Source: Cephalothrix spiralis (lineage: Eukaryota; Nemertea; Palaeonemertea; Archinemertea; Cephalotrichidae). From it: a stretch of DNA of 10,263 nt. A model generated the notes under the pieces. That model saw nothing but the letters and a program-made list of their open reading frames with translations. It ran no database searches and was not told the DNA's origin. The position numbers were made by a program, and so were the translations under genes. Below, in pieces: positions 7,101-10,263 of the stretch (positions within the stretch are counted from its first letter, which is position 1; each line of letters begins with the position of its first letter). Location of the stretch: contig JAUCNG010412136.1 in assembly GCA_032353305.1 (NCBI GenBank), positions 1 through 10,263 of the forward strand, in the 5' to 3' direction.

Positions 7101-10026
7101 CATATGAATCTGGATGAATCACGCGCGAATTGTAAAACCAACCCAATGACTGTGTATCCTCGCGATATCAATGTGATCTTAACGTCGATTTCAACAATGA
7201 CCTTTCTATAGTACTAATACAACATGTACATGAAATGCACAAAATGGAACGAAATGCTCTTAAAAATCGTTTGCATTTTCAATCAAGATGACAAATAAAT
7301 TACCGTGACGAGACAATAGGGGTTTTGCTAACCATCAAATATGGTTGAACCAGTCATATATAACTCATGCTAGTTTGACTCTTTCGCTACTTTTCAATAT
7401 CAAAATGAACTATACTCTGTTCAAAGTCTTTCCAAAGAGGCCTATAGAGAACTGTAGAAAAAAGGGCCTCGACCCTTTCAGCGCTGAAAACTAGTCACAG
7501 TCGTGCTGTAGAAAACGGGGATTTCTATTCTGGGCCAGACTAATTGGAAATTAAATAACTTGAAAATATTTTTTTTCGAATATACTTTGTCACACGAAAC
7601 AATCCATTCTTGATTATAGTGAATACTTTAACACTTACCCCCAAACGATGCAACAAATATTGAATCCAGTGAAATAGCATCTTCCAATGGAATCTTGAAA
7701 TTAAATAGAGTTAGTGAATGTTTCTCTATATTTGTTCTCACATATAACCGCCATGTTTTCAGAAACATATTATTCAAAAGCTGAAAAAAATAAAAACATT
7801 TCCATTTAGTTTGAATTCTCGGTATTCTTGTTCTTGCTATAACATAAATATATATGTACTGATCTCTTTTTGCTTTGCATTCTGCTGTCCACACTCAATC
7901 ATGGATAGATTTTGTTTTGACAATTAGTGTTAAATAAAATAGTATTAAAAGCAATATTTAAAATTGCCTTCATATAGAATTATAAACAATTATTTCCATT
8001 GGCGTAGCTTTAAAAAAATGCACAATTAAAATGTGTCGGAAGAAAAAAGAAATGCATGCACAATTTTGGACTTGTTTTCAACTAAAATGCACACAAAAAT
8101 GCACATATGCACATATTTTAAAGAATGAACAGCGTACCGATTTGTCTGTTGGAATAGAGGCAAACATTTGAACTTGAGAAGTTAATTCATACTGAATTAG
8201 TCCTGAACTGTATTCATAAACCAGGTCACCTAAGAACCAAACACTTGCCGTTGAAGCTAATCTAGTAGGAAGAGAGAATTAATACAGTTTTAGAATTCGT
8301 TTTTAAAATGTACAATCATGCTATTACGTTAAACTTATAGTCACAAATAATCCCAACTGCTAGACATTATAATGGTAGAGAAACTAGTCTAATTATTTGT
8401 GTGCATCACCGCGTGTTTTGAGATTTTAAATAATGAAATTACACTTTTCGCAAAACTGATAAAAAGTATTGTTGTTAATTTTCCCGCCCGCAACTGAGAA
8501 TATTAAAAAAAGTTACTTATATACAAAAAAATTATTTCTTTTTCCTTTTAATTAATATGAAACTTATTTTTTATACTGTCTTTTCTGAAAAAAGTCTGTA
8601 ACTGTATTATAATCATATTAATATATACAACAAATCGATAATTAAAATTGTTGAATGAGGTTACGATAAATAACTTACTTGAAAGCAGAGAACTCGTCCC
8701 CTGTCCAAATCGACTTGGTTCCCAAATTGTGAGCGAGCAGTTTGTGAGTTAGACTTATTCCTATCCCTTTCAGATTAATATTGAAGCCTTCTGGTAATAC
8801 TAAGTCTCTTAACACATCTCGTGATTCTTCAGGGAACATTAGAACAAATGTTGCTCCGAAATCATGACACAGATCAATTATCAAACAAAATCGTCGGCTA
8901 GACAAAGTTTTGATTGTTATTGGTCTATCAAAAATCGATATATTAACACCTTTTTCGAACTGGAAAACACTATATAAGTGGTTAAATTGTAGAGGGGCAC
9001 CTTTGCACGAGGGAAGTTTCACTACATCCCTACCAAGCATAATATCGGCTGTAGTATCTGTTATTTTAAAAATGGATTCATCTGTATCTTTAAGACTTAT
9101 CCAAGGGGGAAGTCTTTCATATAGTGATTGAAGATACTGCCTTGCGAATGAATTGCTGTTTAAGAAGTCTTTAATATCTCTTGCTGTAACTGTACAATTG
9201 GTATTACAGCCTGGCACCTTAATGATCGGTAATACTGTACCATCAGATTCTTTCCGATATGAGCTTGGTAATGAAACCTGCAGTTTGGCTTTCGTGTTGT
9301 ATATTTCAATTCCAACTAAGGACACTGGTAATGTTATCATGTCCTTTCTTTCAATGAACACAACTCCTAATGTAAATGTTATGTTTTGATCTTTATTAAG
9401 TGTGTACCATTGAGTTGTTGATGAAATCCAAATTGTCACACCAGGGCATGTTGTTATTTCTATTTTAAAGCAACCTTTTGGTAGTGTTTTCTTTGGTAAT
9501 CGAAAACATGTAAATACATCTCCAGCAGAAATATTTATTGGATCTGGTGCAATAAATGATTTAGCATCTAGACCTGACAATTCAAAAGACACTGGGTATG
9601 TACCAACATCATTTACTATTGCTTGTAGTTTAGCCGAATAGTTAGGATATACAAGTCGAATGATATTGGGCTTGAATTGAATACCTTTGGAAAGGATTTT
9701 AATGATGATTTCTCGATCCGGTTTAGCTGTGATGATTATTGTGTTAGATACTCCAATCTTTAGCATTTTTTCGGCCTCTACTGTTGTTTTTCCAAATTCA
9801 CAATGTTTTCCAATATATCCTGTGTCTGCACAGTTACAGTGGTAATTGTCCACATTGAAACTGCACAAGCCCTTATGTTTGCAAGGGTTAGGGTAACAAA
9901 TATCCAAACACGTTTTTTTATCACTTGCCAATTTGAAACCTAATTTACAGGAACATTTGTAACTTCCATCTTTATTAGTGCATGTTTGTGTACAGATGCC
10001 TTTATTAGTCGAGCATTCATCAATAT
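922..10026 (-). CDS. Large single-pass transmembrane EGF/Ig protein, 3' part of an eight-exon gene (gene-level entry)
   Basis: Coding segments are joined as 10026-8679, 8261-8138, 7780-7639, 7005-3151, 2954-2820, 2245-2181, 1950-1902 and 1109-922, giving 5906 coding bases that end in TGA. Every junction is GT-AG and keeps the frame, which is strong support for the model. Domain order seen: Ca-binding EGF, EGF, long unrecognised beta/helical ectodomain, furin-type sites, sequon-rich linker, two Ig-like domains, ephrin-receptor-like Cys module, transmembrane helix, short basic tail. Topology is inferred to be type I, with the tail in the cytosol. EGF and Ig modules usually mediate extracellular protein binding, so a cell-surface receptor or adhesion role is plausible but not proven. 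No ligand, enzyme motif or kinase domain is visible. The 5' end lies outside the window, so full length, signal peptide and promoter are unknown. I do not recognise an established gene name. Confidence 0.88.
1110..1901 (-). other. Intron between exons g and h (792 bases)
   Basis: It starts GTAAGTCG and ends ATTTATAG on the minus strand. It contains a moderately G/C-richer patch at about 1430-1530 and 1670-1760 with runs such as GGGCTTTAGGCCC. I see no repeat family, RNA gene or convincing additional exon, apart from the possible extension of exon h to 1167. Confidence 0.6.
1902..1950 (-). CDS. Exon g: first part of the transmembrane helix
   Basis: The acceptor is TTTATTTTTAG, and the donor is ATTC|GTAAGT from 1901. 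It enters in phase 0 and leaves in phase 1. It encodes MAIVIAIAGALIMFLI, 16 consecutive uncharged residues. Joined to exon h through CCA (Pro), the hydrophobic run extends to about 24 residues and ends at KRQ, a normal length and a normal positive cytosolic flank. If the intron were retained, the frame would give RKS and stop at 1891-1893, leaving a minimal tail. Confidence 0.75.
2181..2245 (-). CDS. Exon f: 65-base juxtamembrane exon
   Basis: The acceptor TATCCTTAG is followed by GTGTTAATG, and the donor is GTAAGT from 2180. It enters in phase 1 (G|GT gives Gly) and leaves in phase 0. It encodes VNDKDYEDKSTTSYFWNNPD plus Asn, an acidic, polar stretch between the Cys module and the membrane helix. 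Short length and low complexity would make it weak alone, but splice sites and phase fit both neighbours. Confidence 0.8.
2246..2819 (-). other. Intron between exons e and f (574 bases)
   Basis: AT-rich intron starting GTAGTA and ending CCTTAG. It contains the alternating word TACATGTACATGTA at 2697-2710. Nothing else is recognised. Confidence 0.65.
2820..2954 (-). CDS. Exon e: ephrin-receptor-like cysteine-rich module
   Basis: The acceptor ATTTTCAG is followed by TTGCATG; the donor is CCAG|GTAGTA, somewhat off consensus. Phase 1 enters and phase 1 leaves, so the exon is symmetrical and could be shuffled or skipped without a frame change. It encodes 44 full codons. CPVGFYSDEGTGKCKKCPNG followed by FSTIDEGSTLEAHC gives Cys 1826, 1839, 1842 and 1859 in the spacing of the ephrin-receptor-like (GCC2/GCC3-type) module common in EGF-containing surface proteins. 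The preceding CLLGYQ...ICG in exon d probably belongs to the same fold. Confidence 0.88.
3151..7005 (-). CDS. Exon d: 3.9-kb exon with helical/beta ectodomain, furin sites, glycosylated linker and two Ig domains
   Basis: The acceptor TGATTTCAG is followed by GACTTGAAGC, and the donor is TGTG|GTAAGT; entry and exit are both phase 1. It encodes 1284 full codons. Order: short N-terminal segment; helical stretch 600-731; beta-rich segment; coiled coil 899-988; eight-Cys cluster 990-1039; Ala/Leu-rich amphipathic helices 1040-1135; beta segment to about 1190; RRKR 1204-1207 and RWRR 1219-1222; sequon-rich linker to about 1410; a short helical segment with several Cys; Ig-like 1 and 2 (about 1493-1672); and a mixed region ending HICG. 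The open frame runs upstream to a Met near 7171, but that part is intron read-through, because the in-phase acceptor at 7006-7007 fits exon c. I recognise no family for residues 540-1200. An uninterrupted internal exon of this size is unusual. Confidence 0.93.
3607..4144 (-). other. Two consecutive Ig-like domains
   Basis: Domain 1 (about residues 1493-1579) has the first-strand Cys in KKLCCVA, the core Trp in VSVWWLKDD and the DGGKYQC closing motif. Domain 2 (about 1582-1672) has LTCTASGNPKPRIDWCF and the classic TDSGEYWCEAYNTYG. The Cys, Trp and D-x-G-x-Y-x-C hallmarks place both in the I-set/C2-type family of extracellular Ig domains. Sequons in both suggest surface exposure. The second domain has an additional Cys pair (DWCF, THCSK), which could form an extra disulfide. 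Confidence 0.92.
4410..4954 (-). other. Linker dense in N-glycosylation sequons
   Basis: Residues about 1223-1404 are rich in Ser, Thr, Asn and Glu and contain about 13 N-x-S/T sequons (NQT, NST, NSS, NTS, NAT, NQT, NYT, NMT, NVT, NIT, NES, NVS, NIT). By contrast I find only one (NLS) in residues 540-1203 of the same exon. A single Cys (KKCLQF) is present. This looks like an extended glycosylated stalk that begins right after the cleavage sites. Confidence 0.75.
4955..4966 (-). other. Second dibasic furin-type site RWRR (residues 1219-1222)
   Basis: YHHRWRR followed by SLDG fits the minimal R-x-x-R rule with a dibasic end. It lies 15 residues after the RRKR site, so the short peptide between them could be released. 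It is weaker as a prediction than the first site. Confidence 0.45.
5000..5011 (-). other. Furin-type cleavage site RRKR (residues 1204-1207)
   Basis: The sequence reads GGSSRRKR followed by DLEYQ. R-x-K/R-R is the consensus of furin-family proprotein convertases that act in the secretory pathway. It sits at the border between a compact, sequon-poor ectodomain and a loosely folded, sequon-rich linker, a position where cleavage would be sterically easy. Cleavage itself is inferred. Confidence 0.65.
5198..5926 (-). other. Coiled coil, eight-Cys cluster and Ala/Leu-rich amphipathic helices
   Basis: Residues 899-988 are charged helix (Lys/Glu/Ala rich, e.g. WLDEKKNELDNAKKIFKKAA). They are followed by eight Cys at 990, 995, 999, 1006, 1019, 1023, 1032 and 1039. 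Residues 1040-1135 are unusually hydrophobic, with Ala, Leu, Val and regularly spaced Lys/Arg (AKLAVKVLRLALKGALKIF). Individual stretches approach transmembrane hydrophobicity but carry a basic residue roughly every four to seven positions. That fits packed amphipathic helices better than a bundle of membrane spans. Function unknown. Confidence 0.6.
6430..6825 (-). other. Long amphipathic helical region of the ectodomain
   Basis: Residues about 600-731 lack Cys and are nearly free of Pro, with Leu/Ile spaced every three to four residues (for example IPDILDLKIRLDRVIETIK and SMIQKIMNAIEAEI). The pattern predicts amphipathic helices or a loose coiled coil. Lipid-binding apolipoprotein-like helices would look similar, but nothing here proves lipid binding. 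Confidence 0.6.
7006..7638 (-). other. Intron between exons c and d (633 bases)
   Basis: It starts GTAAGT and ends GATTTCAG. The stretch next to exon d is open in the exon's frame, but only by chance. The intron holds a compact inverted-repeat patch at 7461-7489 and the word ACATGTACATG at 7222-7232. No gene is seen. Confidence 0.7.
7461..7489. repeat. Adjacent inverted repeat and 14-base palindrome in an intron
   Basis: AAAGGG, loop CCTCGA, CCCTTT (7461-7478) overlaps the perfect palindrome TTTCAGCGCTGAAA (7476-7489). No function is recognised. Confidence 0.85.
7639..7780 (-). CDS. Exon c: 142-base internal exon of the ectodomain
   Basis: The acceptor is a strong pyrimidine tract ending TTTTTTTCAG, and the donor is GTAAGT from 7638. 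It enters in phase 0 and leaves in phase 1 (G|GA gives Gly). It encodes 47 codons, starting LLNNMFLKTWRLYV and ending SIFVASFG. An open frame continues upstream of the acceptor for a while, but that part lies in the intron. No recognised motif is present; it links the beta-rich region to the very large next exon. Confidence 0.87.
7781..8137 (-). other. Intron between exons b and c (357 bases)
   Basis: It starts GTACGC and ends TTTTTTTCAG. It carries a cluster of ATGCACA-like words at about 8018-8114. No coding or RNA feature is seen. Confidence 0.65.
8138..8261 (-). CDS. Exon b: 124-base internal exon of the ectodomain
   Basis: The acceptor CCTACTAG is followed by ATTAGC, and the donor is GTACGC from 8137. 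It enters in phase 2 (AA|A gives Lys) and leaves in phase 0. It encodes 41 full codons, from LASTASVWFLGD to FASIPTDKS, with no in-frame stop. No domain is recognised; the alternation of polar and hydrophobic residues suggests continued beta structure. It was found by splice-phase matching because it has no long open frame of its own. Both ends fit the neighbouring exons exactly. Confidence 0.85.
8262..8678 (-). other. Intron between exons a and b (417 bases)
   Basis: It starts GTAAGT and ends CCTACTAG. Very AT-rich, without recognised repeats or genes. Confidence 0.65.
8679..10026 (-). CDS. Exon a: Ca-binding EGF, EGF and start of a beta-rich region
   Basis: The acceptor TTTTATAG ends at 10027 and the donor GTAAGT starts at 8678. 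The exon enters in phase 1, completing GAT (Asp), and leaves in phase 2. Phase 1 entry in front of an EGF is typical of shuffled extracellular modules. Residues 1-42 begin DIDEC and have six Cys in EGF order with an aromatic after the NKDGS stretch, fitting a calcium-binding EGF. Residues 43-79 form a second EGF ending in CNC...GKHCEFG. Residues 80-450 are beta-rich with few Cys and five N-glycosylation sequons (NYS, NIS, NIT, NCT, NIS); I recognise no family. A short Cys cluster (GCNTNC) lies near its middle. Reading past the donor reaches a stop at once, and reading upstream of the acceptor gives only intron-like sequence, so the boundaries are well constrained. Confidence 0.93.
9791..10026 (-). 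other. Tandem EGF-like domains (first calcium-binding)
   Basis: The first domain opens D-I-D-E-C and continues CTQTCTNKDGSYKCSC to a final Cys in KKTCLD, the usual pattern of a calcium-binding EGF. The second runs from ICYPNPC to GKHCEFG with six Cys and a compact CNC core, a non-calcium EGF in appearance. More EGF repeats may lie in exons beyond the window edge, because the incoming intron is phase 1, the phase that allows repeated EGF exons. Confidence 0.93.
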
Positions 10027-10263
10027 CTATAAAAGAGACGAAATATCTTCTTAATTTAGCATAAAATAGCATAAAGCTTAAACTCAACTTTAACTGGAAA
10101 ATTTATATCTAAATAATTTTAATTTTCAAAGGCATTAATCTATTAATACCATGAAAAACACAAGTTCCGTGTATAACTGTTATACTATAAATAATCCACA
10201 CTGACTAATAGAATTTTAAGATTTAAAATTTAATTTTAATTGCGAATCCGACGTTTCGTCTCT
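10027..10263 (-). other. 3' part of the intron upstream of exon a
   Basis: It ends TTTTATAG in front of the EGF exon. No exon with a phase-1 donor could be identified before the window edge, so the preceding exon lies outside. Confidence 0.6.

Noticed and set aside
7006-7171. N-terminal extension of the large exon to a Met at 7171
   Set aside because: An in-phase acceptor TTTCAG at 7006-7011 joins exactly to exon c. The extension is hydrophobic intron read-through and not a signal peptide of a separate gene.
7781-7894. Extension of exon c upstream to a Met at 7894
   Set aside because: A strong TTTTTTTCAG acceptor precedes 7780 and matches the phase-0 donor of exon b, so the extension is intronic.
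10245-10263. GACGAAACGTCGGATTCGC-like sequence at the window edge as a mobile-element end
   Set aside because: It is cut by the window border and too short to assign; only a small GACG/CGTC inverted repeat is visible.

Overview
The window looks like AT-rich nuclear DNA of an invertebrate animal. It carries one large multi-exon gene on the minus strand, with GT-AG introns and the modules of an extracellular receptor or adhesion protein: calcium-binding EGF, EGF, two Ig-like domains, an ephrin-receptor-like Cys module, and a transmembrane helix. The lineage cannot be fixed from the sequence. A bivalve or other lophotrochozoan is my guess, from recurrent TACATGTA-type words (207-214, 2697-2710, 7222-7232) and the AT-rich introns. 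I see no bacterial operon, CRISPR array, rRNA, tRNA or transposase.

The window holds the 3' part of the gene. Eight exons can be joined in minus-strand order: 10026-8679, 8261-8138, 7780-7639, 7005-3151, 2954-2820, 2245-2181, 1950-1902 and 1109-922 (stop). All seven junctions keep frame (intron phases 2, 0, 1, 1, 1, 0, 1) and all splice sites are GT-AG. The product is about 1968 residues, counting the split first codon. The start codon, signal peptide and promoter lie beyond position 10263. Residue numbers below count from the first residue encoded in this window.

The protein reads, N to C: a calcium-binding EGF and an EGF (1-79); a beta-rich region without a recognised family (80-600); a long helical stretch (600-731); a beta-rich section; a coiled coil (899-988); an eight-Cys cluster (990-1039); a run of Ala/Leu/Lys amphipathic helices (1040-1135); a beta-rich closing segment; two dibasic furin-type sites (RRKR 1204-1207, RWRR 1219-1222); a linker crowded with N-glycosylation sequons; two Ig-like domains (about 1493-1672); a mixed region; the ephrin-receptor-like Cys module (1821-1868); one transmembrane helix; and a tail of roughly 58 residues. 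Inference: the precursor is cut into a large N-terminal subunit and a membrane-anchored, glycosylated Ig-bearing subunit.

The most interesting local structure is the C-terminal end. The last exon (922-1109) is not apparent as a minus-strand ORF. It has two possible acceptors that both keep the same tail in frame and both yield a transmembrane helix. The flank from 1 to 921 lies downstream of the stop and holds short tandem, dispersed and inverted repeats.
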